64,000 bases of DNA from assembly GCF_041734735.1 (NCBI RefSeq), contig NC_134882.1, positions 20,824,928-20,888,927 of the forward strand, given 5' to 3'. Within the stretch, counting starts at the first letter, position 1; each line of letters starts with the position of its first letter. The notes beneath the pieces were generated by a model that saw only the letters and a program-made list of their open reading frames with translations, searched no databases and was not told the origin of the DNA. This DNA comes from Babylonia areolata (taxonomy: Eukaryota; Mollusca; Gastropoda; Neogastropoda; Buccinidae). This document shows, piece after piece, positions 53,986-64,000 of the stretch. Both the position numbers and the translations under genes were made by a program.

Positions 53986-54017
<32 letters not shown>

Positions 54018-57000
54018 AGTTTGGTTCAGGCTGGTCCCTAGGGAGGCGTGGGCTCCATCTGTCGCACTGGGATGGGGGCGAAGAGTGCTCATCTGCTTGT
54101 TCGTCCTCATCCGAAGACAGGGGCTGTCCTTCTTGTTCACAGTCCATCCCCTGCTGGGTGCCATCCCAAGTGGATGTACCCACGGGGGCGTCCTGTGGGA
54201 TGTGGTCAGCCCAGCGGGATGAGCTGGGGCGATCCCGAGCAGGGACCCTGGTCTCCTCTGTTATGTCCTTGACACCTGAAGAGGGTGGGGAGTGTGTGGA
54301 CCGTAGGTCCAACCATGCTTGGGATGGTGGGTGCCACACCTTCTCAGAGAGAGCGTCCCTGGACGCCAGAGGGACCCACGAGTGCTGTGAGGGGACGAAC
54401 ACCCACTCATCTCCTTTTAGGACCGAGGGCTGGGTAGGTGGGACCAGCAGGCTCCCACGGGCTGAGCGGGGTCCCTCAGCTGCCATCGGTCCTGAAAAGG
54501 AAGCCGTAGTGACCGTGGCGGTCACCTGCGTGCTGACAGAGGACCGATTCGAGGCTGTTGTGTTAACACTGGTCGAGGAGCTCGACCTGCCCAACGAAGA
54601 GTCAATCCCTCTTGTCGGGGCTGTGTGTGTCACTCTGTGGTCTGTGCTGGGTTGGGTCCGGTGGGGAGCGGACCAGGGGTTAGTCCCTGGTCCTCCCGGG
54701 AACCCAGCATGCACCATAGGTGCACCCCAGTACGGGTAGAATGGGGGATACCACCCGTGGGCACCAGCCATCCCGTGACCCCAGCCCCAGTCACTGGTGC
54801 CTTGACCTCGTTGAAGGGAAAAACCTGGCCAAGTCGGAGGGAGGTCAGGTCCGACTTGGGTGTCAGACAGGCCGAAAGGCCGGCGGTCTGACTGCCCGGA
54901 ACCGCCTGACACGCGCGGGACTCCCCCAGCAGGGGAGACCGGCCGGATAGCGGGGAGACCTGCAGAGCAGGTTGCCACACGCCCAGAATCCCCTCCCGTG
55001 GGGAGACTGGGGTGGCTTGGCCCGGGGTGGACTAAGTGGAGGTCCCCCCCCGGAACCAACTGTTTTTCTCCCCCAGGAGGAGGTGGGGGAGGGGGGTCGA
55101 CCGAGAAGGGAGGAGGGGAAACAGCACTGGGGCCCCTGAGGGCCGTCTCCGTGTGGGGACCCGGGTAACGGCGGGGGGCGGCCTCCCCTTGGGAGTCCGC
55201 ACCCAGCCGCGAGTTCCCACCACCAAGAGAGGACGTGCTACTCCCCCTTCCACCCGCCTTGCGCTGGGACACTTCGGGAGGTGATGCTCGAATCCCTTTC
55301 CCCCCGGTCCCCTTCATGACCGTTTTATCGGGACGAGCGTCCCCTCCGCGATCAGCGTCTGCAGACGCATCGCCGCAGTCCCTATCGGGAGAAATCATGA
55401 GCTCCGGGCCTGGGAGAGTCTCTTGGCGAGTATCTCTGCCAGCATCATGATCCCTGCCTTCGTAGGATGGCAAACGAGGCATGGTACCGCGCGTAAGCAC
55501 CCAGCGAACAATACGATCCCCAACAGAGAAAGGAAAGACAGGATCGACTCAGAGGTAGAAAAATACGAAGAAATCGAGGGGGCCGAGTCGAAACGAGTAC
55601 ACAGAATGTAAGCACAATACACATGCAAGCCGCATACAACAAAATAAGGCCAAATGAAAACGCTTAATAGCCAAAAAAAGCGTTAGACGAGACAGAGCGA
55701 AAACCTGACAAGATGGCGTGGAGAGCCTTGGCCAAAGGAATGATTCAGCGCTTATAGCTGTTAGAGGCGTTTGATTGGCTAAGAGCGGGCCAGACTAAGA
55801 GGGGCGTCTTTTCACTGTTAGCCGCGCGAAATTTGGCCAAACAGAGCAAACCATAGGCCTAGTTGGCATCAGTTTGACATGGTACAGTATATGACACCAA
55901 AATTAGTGTTATCAGTTATACAAAAAGTGAACAAGAGGCAAAGCCTTCAAGACTCACTTGTGCTTCATGCTTTATCCTGTAAAGGAATCATTAGGAGGAA
56001 AAAAAAAAGAGATTTTAAAAATGGTTGAAAAGTGCTCTGTATTAAATATGATGGATAAGCTTGGGAGAAGAAAAAAGAAAAGAAAATGTAATGTTTAAGA
56101 TGAGAAAGATCAGTTTAAAGCAAAAGGCCAGTATGAACATCTCAGGTAGCGAGCAGCATGTTATTGCTGATGCCAGGAAACCTGTGAGTGCCAAAAAAGA
56201 GATTTTTTGGTGTGCATTTTTGACTCACTTGTGTAAACAAAGTGAGTCTATGTTTTAACCCGATGTTCGGCTGTGTGTGTGTGTGTGTGTCCGTGGTAAA
56301 CTTTAACATTGACATTTTCTCTGGAAATACTTTGTCAGTTGACACCAAATTAGGCATAAAACTAGGAAAAACTCAGTTCTTTCCAGTCATCTTGTTTAAA
56401 ACAATATTGCACCTCTGGGATGGGCACAAAAAGATAAAAAATGAAGCCTAATTGTATGCAAACTGCATTTACTGTTATATTTATATTTTTTGTATCCTCT
56501 AAACTTGGCACTTTGATCTGATATTCTGACACAACAACAAGAGCAGTCATTATTATCATTTTTTGTTCAAACAGGAACTTCTTTTGCTAAGCATGGAAGT
56601 TTTATTTATTTTGCAAACGTTTTGGGGCATATAGTAAAATAGGGAAATTACTCTGTAATTAATGCTAGGGGACTTAATTTGCTTTAAACTGATCTTTCTC
56701 ATCTTAAACATTACATTTTGAAATCATACTCAATAAATAAAAAGTTTGTGTGTTTTACTCTCTGTGTACAGGGCTTTCACTGTATTGATTCGCCCAAGTG
56801 GTCTTTTTCGGAAAATACTAAAATCAATACGACGAGTGGACTTTACAGATCTGTTGGCTGAGCCCTGAAGGTCATGGGCAAAAATCAATTGCGTACACAT
56901 ATTTATACACATTCAAAGCGCGTGCTCATATTCTTCGCGAACGCGAATGCGAACGATGCCATTTTGTTTCAAGTTGTTGACCTGCCCGTTCAATCCTATA

Positions 57001-59244
57001 TTCAATGGACAATACATGGTAACATGTGATGGAAAGTTGGAGAAGGAGACCGTTAAATATTTATTCAGAGAAAGATTTGTGAACGCCTCATCACTTACTG
57101 GATTATGCCCCAAACTGCCATAAAAATATCCACAGAATCAGTCGGAATTCACAGTTAAAAATTGTAAACCATGCGAGTTAATACCCTTGAACTGATCAAG
57201 ATGAAACGAAAAAATTTCCAGTCTTGACTTTTCTCAAAATGAAGTCCTTTTCACTTCTTACGACGTTTAGAAGTACTTGTACTTGGCTCTACATGTTATT
57301 AGTTTAACAAAATACTAAATTTTCATATCAACTTTAAAACTATAAAACTAGAATGAACATAAAAGACAAATTGAATCGACCGTGTCGTACTACATTCCCG
57401 GCAGGTGTAACTAAACTTGTACATCTATCTAGATCTAGTGAAAATGGCTAAATGTTGCAGTGTGATTGCGGCGATAGCTATTAAAAAGAATTTTTTATTG
57501 CCCTTAAAGATTTTTTGAATGCCCAAGATACACCAGAATAATATGATTTAAACAGCGTTCTCACTGCGAATACCGCAATTGATTTATCGCCCTTTAAAAA
57601 ATTATGTTCAAATATTAAATTTTAGAACGTCAGTTAAGGAGCCACGATAGTGTAATGGATAAGGCAGTTTCTTCTCACCCGAACACGCGGGGTTCAAATC
57701 TGGTTAGGACTTCTTTTTTTTTTTTTTTTTTTTTTAAACGTGAAGCTTTATAATAACAAATACAGAACACATTTTAACGATTAGATTGATTTTTTTTTTT
57801 TAAAGTGTATCACAAGTGAGTCTTGAAGGCCTTGCCTCTCTTCTGAATGCCATTTTGTGAAGAAATAAAGATGCATCATCCACCTTTTATTTCTTATTTA
57901 TTGTGGTTCTTCTATAATGAAATGCATGACTGAGTTCATGGATGGAAGAAAAAGCTAGAGAGCTGAAAGAAAATAGATTCATATATCTGTCATTTTTGCT
58001 AGCAACTTAAGTAATATTTGCTCCCTCCTGGGAACCTTTGTCGTGGAATGCCCCATCAACCTACCCATTCTGTATAATGCTCTCAAGTTGCATTTGTTTA
58101 AAATTTTGCAGTAATTTTGCAGAAGCTGATCAGCCAAGACCACTGGCAACTTATTGTGGCTGTAACTTCAATATTTTTTCAAAAACAAAAATTTTGAATA
58201 AGTCTCATCCACAATGTGCACCTTTTTTTTTATGAGAAAATCAGGTATTCCTTTTCTGCCAACTTTAGAGTGAAGTTTTAAGGTTGGTTTTAATTTATTT
58301 TGAAAGCTGACATTGAACTTAACACACAAACAAAATTTGCTGGTTCTACTTGTGATAGTTACTGAAATATTCATCTTTGCAGCATGCTACCCCAATAAAC
58401 AGTCTTTTATCCGCTGGTCAAATTGAAGATTTTTCAAAGTTGAGACTCTGATACTTATAATTCAGTTAATTATCTTGCCTGAAAAAAAATTCAGTGCACT
58501 TTTTGTGATGTATTCTGCAAGATATTTTATTATGAAATGCAACTGTCTATTCTTTTCAGTGCTGTAGAACTTCAAAGTTGCTATTCTGTGCAGATTGACA
58601 TGTCTTGATTTTCTATTTCCCCTTACTTTGACAGGCATATTTTCCAATTTCTTTGCTGCTGGACTGTAATTGTTTTCTTGTGCAATATGCCATTATCATA
58701 AGGTTTTTAGAAGTATATGAGTTTTTATTACACATTTACAGTACCCTCATGGACAGTACAGTATGACTGAAATTGTGAAAATATTAAGTACTAACAGCAT
58801 GTACGCATCTCATATCTTTAAAATGGAATATCATCAGAACCTATCAAGATATTCACTTACTCTTTTTGTTTTGTTTTGTTTTTCTTATATTGTCATGTTG
58901 TTTGCCAAAAATCACATTTCAGTCACTGTAATGAATATTTAAATTTTCACTGCCACCACCTGGTACTTTGCTTATTGAATATATATTCGGAAAAGGCCAA
59001 CGTAAATCCCTGTGCAACAACAAGTAGGCTAGTTAAACAAGTACTTCACACAGTGCCAGTGAGTCGAGCGACAAACATACACGTTAAGCCTACCTGCACG
59101 AATAATCCCGACAGTGATGGAAAAGAGAACAACGTTCTGGGCGGTCAACAGGAAAGCCTGTTGTTTTTCCGATTCAATACGCCTTCTCTCCGTTTCTGGG
59201 TCACCGCCTCCGCCAGATCCACGAGATGCTGACAAACGGATCAT
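48651..59244 (-). CDS. Small tail-anchored membrane protein, TOM5-like, two coding exons
   Basis: Exon 1 (59244-59095) starts MIRLSASRGSGGGGDPETER, has a basic/acidic stretch, and a hydrophobic helix AQNVVLFSITVGIIRA, then donor GCAG|GTAGGC (phase 1). Exon 2 (48684-48651) follows TTTTTGTTGCAG and adds VPWIMAQLKCP-stop, 61 residues in all. The order DPE, basic patch, one membrane helix, R..P.I...L at the C-terminus resembles mitochondrial import receptor subunit TOM5 (about 51 aa). Fit of phase, acceptor and topology supports the join; the similarity is from memory and weak. The 10.4 kb intron holds a DIRS element and a 1.6 kb repeat. Another single-pass mitochondrial protein is possible. Confidence 0.45.
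48744..48890 (+). repeat. Left inverted terminal repeat of the DIRS element
   Basis: ACCATGTCAAACTGATGC to TAAGCGCTGAATCATTCC is the reverse complement of 55737-55883. The outer 48 bases (48696-48743) are specific to this end, giving the unequal termini expected of DIRS elements. Confidence 0.92.
48961..49053 (+). repeat. Internal complementary region of the DIRS element
   Basis: 48961-49019 is the reverse complement of the outer left end, and 49018-49053 is the reverse complement of the outer right end, the two meeting at a shared TTT. This is the arrangement thought to template circular DIRS intermediates. Confidence 0.92.
49085..51000 (-). other. DIRS tyrosine recombinase region
   Basis: A Y-recombinase domain lies at the end of a 1015-codon frame that starts at 52132. 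It has the conserved Arg (ATGHRRSEI), His-x-x-Arg (THEVR) and Tyr (INFYLRD) regions in family order. Confidence 0.9.
50191..52077 (-). other. DIRS reverse transcriptase and RNase H region
   Basis: RT: GWRPVLDLSPLNRFL, ATSIDLKDAYFHILI, FQFSALPFGLSLAPFLF, VYLDDWLIL. RNase H: FTDASSMGWGAH, NVLELEAVRRAL, RLFTDNTTVACYVNKGG, IAGKDNILADALSR. This is the DIRS/Ty3-like order. Confidence 0.92.
52129..53061 (-). other. DIRS gag-like region, 3' part
   Basis: A 310-codon stretch rich in basic residues at its end. Its stop codon overlaps the start of the following long frame (ATGA), a layout compatible with coupled translation. The 5' part of gag lies beyond the inserted retroposon. Confidence 0.75.
53137..54012 (+). 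mobile_element. tRNA-derived retroposon (about 0.9 kb) inserted in the DIRS gag
   Basis: Head: CCGTGGCGAAGTGGTTAGCG (A box) and GCCGGTTCGAATCCCAGCGG (B box). A body of about 750 bp with a (ATC/CTC)n stretch near 53467-53510 follows, ending in a 28-base A-run (53985-54012). Flanks AAAGTCCGA and AAAGTCTGA may be the target duplication. It could be one long SINE, or a SINE followed by another retroposed piece. Confidence 0.7.
54014..55500 (-). other. DIRS gag-like region, 5' part
   Basis: Proline/glycine/arginine-rich open stretch between the right inverted end and the retroposon, in the position of DIRS gag. No recognised domain. Confidence 0.6.
55737..55883 (-). repeat. Right inverted terminal repeat of the DIRS element
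   Basis: Reverse complement of 48744-48890 with about one difference. The outer bases 55884-55902 (ACAGTATATGACACCAAAA) are specific to this end and recur in the internal complementary region. Confidence 0.92.
55936..57840 (+). repeat. 1.6-1.9 kb repeat, copy 2, with about 28 bp inverted ends
   Basis: 56215-57840 matches 24481-26117. The segment before it starts GAGGCAAAGCCTTCAAGACT plus CACTTGTG (about 55937), the inverse of the right end CACAAGTGAGTCTTGAAGGC plus CTTGCCTCTC. This copy may therefore show the full element, with the left part lost or exchanged in copy 1. Non-coding. tRNA-like module at 57637-57712. Confidence 0.75.
57841..59094. other. AT-rich intron sequence, no feature recognised
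   Basis: Short open frames on both strands look random; no splice-bounded exon stands out. It lies in the presumed intron of the TOM5-like gene. Confidence 0.5.
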
Positions 59245-59634
59245 TTTCCCGTCAGTTCGTCAACTGGATATTTTTACTGATCGGCAAAATTCAATGCTCG
59301 CTGGAACTGAAAATCTGAAGGTCAGTCACTGCAAAGCACGTTGAGAACCTCAGCGGAAGTGCAATCTGGGGCTCCACCACAGAAAATATCAAAGTAGTAA
59401 ATGTTTAACGACCGTGAAAGTCGCCTGATCGTCTTGTGCCTGACAAAATACCGCCTCCCTCTCTCGACCACTATTACTTCGTATCGCGTTTTCTATTCAG
59501 ATACACCTATTGTTGTTTACATGATTGTTCTTCATCAGTATGACCCTCACGCCCACGCTCTCGCCCAAGCCCCCACACACCCCAGGGCTGGCCCAAACGT
59601 TTCATCCCTCCCTCCAATGGTTTGATTTCATTTT
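59245..59634. promoter_or_regulatory. Presumed upstream region of the TOM5-like gene
   Basis: 390 bp between the ATG at 59244 and a truncated LINE. No TATA box or initiator could be assigned with confidence, so the function is inferred only from position. Confidence 0.25.
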
Positions 59635-60760
<1,126 letters not shown>

Positions 60761-60774
60761 GCACAAATACAATA

Positions 60775-61700
60775 CAAACTCTCAGTCCCCTGTCACAATT
60801 TCTTCGCTGATTCTTGTCCTGTCTATCTTACAGATCGATCTACTTTCTGTCTATTCACCATCCAGACAACTCGGTTCTTCAGATGACAAGCGTACACTGT
60901 CTGTTCCAGAGATTCGTATAAAAACATATGGTAAACGTTCCTTTTCTTTTGCTGCACATAAACAATGGAATTCATTTCCCTCATATGCACATCTGTACTT
61001 TACACTGGATACTTACTTACTTGATACTTGATTCTTGCGGTGTAGAAGGCCTAACAGGCCTGTTCACCGCTCCAGGAAAAAGAAAATACTACACATTAGA
61101 CTGTGTATGGCATGCGTGGCACACACTAGTAGTAGCATTCTGGGTCTTAGAGAATGGGTACACTCCTCAGTCCAGTGTGCATCCAGCCTGTTTTTGAATG
61201 TATTGACAGATGAGGCGGTTACACCCCAACACCCGCATTCAAAAGAGCATTCAAAACATATCTTTCAAACTGTACTATTCTCACTGAAACTTTTTCCATC
61301 TGCTTTTGCTTGCTGTAATCTTACTGCTGGATGTGCTCTTTGTGTTGATTTGTATGCATTAGTGATTATTTTAATGCGTGTGATGCCTGGTTCCTTGGTG
61401 TTTATTTTTGACTATGGTGAATCTGAATGTGATATGCTTTCTTTTGCTGTGATTTTGGCCTTTGTGATTGAGACTGTCATGGTGCCTGTGTTGAATGACA
61501 TTTAATTTTTTTAAATTTTTTATGTCACTTAGTCTTAGACTTATATGTATATTTTAGCCAATGTCATGTGAGACTTTTGACTTTGTTCGTATTTTATATC
61601 ATTTAATCTTAAACTAGTATATTGTATTGTAAAGCACAGTGATCCCCATCTGAGATGGGGTACTGCGCTATATGAACTTGCATTTATTTTTATTATTAAA
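60775..61700 (+). mobile_element. CR1/L2-group LINE 3' end, interrupted by another repeat
   Basis: Tail peptide: SIYSPSRQLGSSDDKRTLSV, RIKTYGKRSFSFAAHKQWN, the same C-terminal family as 31862-35372. After about 60990 an unrelated segment (to about 61230) intervenes. Then AFKTYLF.. and the 3' UTR follow, ending TTGTAAAGCACAGTGATCCC, GGTACTGCGCTATATGAACT and TTATTATTA at about 61698. Confidence 0.75.
61000..61230. repeat. Segment inserted in the LINE 3' end
   Basis: GGTGTAGAAGGCCTAACAGG to GACAGATGAGGCGGTTACAC splits the conserved LINE tail peptide. Borders approximate; no inverted ends seen. Confidence 0.4.
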
Positions 61701-62300
61701 CTGCGTCTCCGCTGTCTCCATCTGTCCTGTTTGACTATTTGTGGTGTTAGACCAAATTTCCAATCAGGGGACATCATTCTTGTTTGGGGATATTTTGACC
61801 AATCAGGTGTTCCTAAATGTTCAATGGAGGACATTTCAAACAATATTTTCTGAGTCCTGACCACTGAGATCGTATTTAAGGCAAGGCGCACACAGCGGCA
61901 TTCCCAGTCCATGTTTAAAGTCAGTGGTCCTGACCAATACGGTAAGAAACATTTTCGTGAAATCTGATTTTAGTTGAAAAAAAGAAAGAAAGAAAAAAGT
62001 GTAGACAGTGGTGTTGAAAATGATTTCAGGACTGATAACAATGATGCGCTGCCTGTGCTTTGACTTGTTTCCCTGATCGAGTGATTCTTGACACGTCTGT
62101 CCTGAGTTTGGGTCCGAGGGCTGGGTTTACATTCAGAGCGATTTTTTGAGCTGCATTAATTTTTTACAGTTTGCCATCAGTTTTGACGATTCTTCTTCTT
62201 CTTCTTCCGTCTGAGTGATCTTATGAGCTGTATTCAGTTTTTACACATCCAGACATTGCCATCAGTTTGACGACTATTCACTGAAGATCAGAAGCGTCCT
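61701..62300. other. No gene recognised; possible promoter/first exon motif
   Basis: GTATTTAAGGC at about 61870 with a donor-like CAATACG|GTAAGA at about 61942 could be a start region of a + strand transcript. No supporting exon was found. Confidence 0.2.
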
Positions 62301-62384
62301 GTCAACCTGTCTAAGACTAAAGACAGGAGATAGTTTGTTGGTCTCCCATCTCTATTCTGCCATCGCAGTCACTTTATGCTTGCT

Positions 62385-62880
62385 TGTAAAAGTTGTATGC
62401 AGACAGGGCGAAACCGAGTTCAAATTTAATTGGTACTGAATTTGCTGGTCAATTCAGTGACGGGAAGCTTCCAGGTGGACTTCTTGCATGCTGGTAAGTT
62501 GAATGCAGACATGGGGAAACCAAGTTCGAGCTAATTATAATCAAAGCTGTGAGTGAGCCATTAGCTGATAGGAAGCTTCAGTTCCAGTGCAGCCTTTTTG
62601 CTTGTATGCAGACAGAGTGTAACCGGTTTTGGATTTAAGTTGAGTGTGAGCCCCTAACTAGGAAGCAACAATCAAAGTTATACTAATGTGGACTCTTTGC
62701 TCACTTGTATGCTGACAGGGTGAAACAGAGTTGAATCCTTTTAGGGCTGAAGTGTGTAAGCCCCTAGCTGATAGAAAGATTTAGTTACAGGGTGGACTTT
62801 CTGTTTGCTTGTATGCAGATAGAGTGAAACCAAGTCAAGTCTGCTTATGACTGAAGTGGTGTGTAAGCCCATGCTAATAG
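62385..62880 (+). repeat. Degenerate tandem repeat, about 100-115 bp unit, 4-5 copies
   Basis: Each unit has GCTTGTATGCAGACAGGGYG, AAACCRAGTT and GCTGATAGGAAGCTTCAG, with many substitutions and indels. Confidence 0.7.
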
Positions 62881-62929
62881 GTAGCCTCAGAGAGTCTGTC
62901 TCTTTATGCTTTCAAGATGTCTGGCACAA

Positions 62930-63480
62930 AAAGAGGATCAGCATTAACAGCCACAATTGCAATCACTCCACTAAAAACACAACATCATTTAGCAGCTGCA
63001 GGAAGCTAGTCAAGGACAATTATAAATCTTTGGTGTGTGGACTGTGAAAGATTGTTTCACATAACTTGTCAAGGCAGTGCAGATGATGTATATGGTGTTC
63101 TGAAAAAAAGACAGCTACACCAGCCACAGATACATTGGTATTGTAACAATTCTTACAACTTCTTAGCTAAAAATTCATAAATGATATGACAAAACTGCAG
63201 ATGGTTGTAGGAAAATTGATGGAAGGTGTTGAGAAGAGAGTAACCAAGATAGAAAAAGGCCAATTTCCACAACAAATGGTTGATGCTGTCATGAACCTTC
63301 ACCAAGACAAAAGACACCAGCAAAAGTACCTTGGGGTTGGAAGAAGTGGAAAAACTAGTACTGCAGTAGACAGCAAAACAAAACTGTGTGCAGCTGAGGC
63401 AGAGGATAGGGCAAGGAGACAAATGAGTTTTATGATTTTGAGATTTGCACAGCCCTGCAAAAGACAATGAAGACAAGAAG
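62930..63480 (+). mobile_element. LINE ORF1 remnant with PHD-like finger
   Basis: In shifting frames: VCGLCERLFHITCQGSADDV, HWYCNNSYNFLAK (C-x2-C-x4-H-x2-C ... W-x-C, as in PHD fingers of LINE ORF1 proteins), then MTKLQMVVGKLMEGVEKRVT (coiled-coil-like) and EAEDRARRQMSFMILRF, matching the E..DR.RR.N.ILF motif that follows coiled coils in these ORF1 proteins. Frame changes and stops show it is dead. Confidence 0.6.
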
Positions 63481-63499
63481 GTGGAGAATGGGGTCAACA

Positions 63500-63860
63500 T
63501 GAACTAGGTTCTGCAAAAGTTTAGGGCCCTGAAGTGAGCCATTAGAGATTCAGAGATTGAAGACCATGTCAACAGAAGTCACCAGGTTATACAAGTTAGG
63601 GCCCAGAAGTGAGCCATTAGAGATTCAAGATTGAAGACTATGTCAACAGAAGTCACAGAGCAATGGAACCAGGTTATACAAGTTAGGGCCCAGAAGTGAG
63701 CCATTAGAGATTCAGAGATTGAAGACCATGTCAACAGAAGTCACAGAGCAACAGAACCAGGTTCTGCAGGAGTTAGGGACTAGAAGTGAGCCTAGATTCG
63801 AGAGATTGAAGACTATGTCAACAGAAGTCACAAGGACAGACTGAGTTCTCCCAAGCCAGA
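63500..63860 (+). repeat. Tandem repeat, about 90-115 bp unit, 4 copies
   Basis: The unit GTTAGGGCCCAGAAGTGAGC plus CATTAGAGATTCAGAGATTGAAGAC and TATGTCAACAGAAGTCACAG is repeated, some copies with an extra AGCAATGGAACCAGG. Confidence 0.9.
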
Positions 63861-64000
63861 GGCCTGAAACAAAGAGAAATCTAAGGGGATGACCTCACAA
63901 GAATTAGATGGATCTGCAGAAACAGTCAGGTTGTAAACATGGGGAAGTAATAATAACAATGATAATAATAAGTATTTTACCTACTCAGGTTGATGAAGAA

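Larger units (their letters stand above)
48696..55902 (-). mobile_element. DIRS-type tyrosine-recombinase retrotransposon (fossil, structurally near complete)
   Basis: The element reads on the - strand and is about 7.2 kb including a later retroposon insertion (53137-54012). Its parts, in order, are a right inverted end, gag-like region, RT with RNase H, tyrosine recombinase, internal complementary region and left inverted end. The RT and recombinase frames overlap widely, as is usual for DIRS. The two inverted ends differ by about one base over 147, so the copy is young. It looks largely whole apart from the inserted retroposon; I did not examine it for smaller damage. It has no envelope or LTRs. 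It sits in the intron of the TOM5-like gene. Confidence 0.93.

Noticed and set aside
53756-55628. Host gene encoding a Pro/Gly/Arg-rich protein
   Set aside because: It lies between the DIRS inverted end and the rest of gag and is best explained as part of that element.

Overview
This is a gene-poor, repeat-rich metazoan nuclear window, most likely from a gastropod mollusc. That is inferred from the mix of tRNA-derived SINEs, CR1/L2-like, Tx1/L1-like and restriction-endonuclease (RLE) LINEs, a DIRS element, long (TG)n/(CA)n tracts and many minisatellites; I could not run a taxonomic search. There are no bacterial-style operons. Real genes are split into short exons spread over kilobases of repeats.

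The anchor gene is IK (protein RED, a spliceosomal B-complex factor) on the + strand. Its last ten coding exons lie between 3692 and 23293 and keep reading phase across every junction; the 5' exons lie before the window. Two weaker gene candidates are on the - strand: a two-exon small membrane protein resembling TOM5 (59244 down to 48651, with a 10.4 kb intron) and an unrecognised gene whose first coding exon is 46959-46848. A possible spliced non-coding + strand transcript lies at 41.5-44.3 kb.

The most unusual observation is in IK. At four of its splice junctions the splice site itself has been tandemly amplified. Downstream of the exon ending at 3738, about 60 further near-perfect GTAAGT donors sit in a 1.6 kb array built from the last 11 exon bases plus the donor. 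Downstream of the exon ending at 15036, the last part of the exon and its GTATGT donor are repeated in 94 bp units, giving seven donors. Upstream of the exon starting at 22266, a 54 bp unit carrying branch-point-like, pyrimidine, AG and first exon bases is present three times. Upstream of the exon at 18943, a 31 bp pyrimidine-tract/AG unit is present three times. First extra copies read to in-frame stops in the three cases I translated. The gene also has a GC-AG intron at 17732.

Layout: 1-1.76 kb, 3' end of an RLE LINE; 2.86-3.10 kb, piggyBac-like MITE; 3.7-23.3 kb, IK, with introns holding microsatellites, minisatellites and a Tx1/L1-like LINE interrupted by two other LINEs (19.2-22.1 kb); 24.5-26.1 kb, a 1.6 kb repeat with a tRNA-like segment and a second copy at 56.2-57.8 kb; 26.1-29.5 kb, - strand RLE LINE containing a SINE; 29.5-35.4 kb, two + strand CR1/L2-group LINEs; 35.4-39.3 kb, four tandem arrays; 39.55-39.94 kb, a SINE with clean target duplication; 40.7-45.7 kb, a block bounded by inverted arrays and containing a 0.5 kb inverted-repeat element; 45.9-46.6 kb, LINE remnant; 48.7-55.9 kb, a DIRS retroelement with matching inverted ends, an internal complementary region and a retroposon inside its gag region, lying about 21 bp from a presumed splice acceptor; 59.6-61.7 kb, two LINE 3' ends and a compound microsatellite; 62.3-63.9 kb, tandem repeats and a LINE ORF1 remnant.
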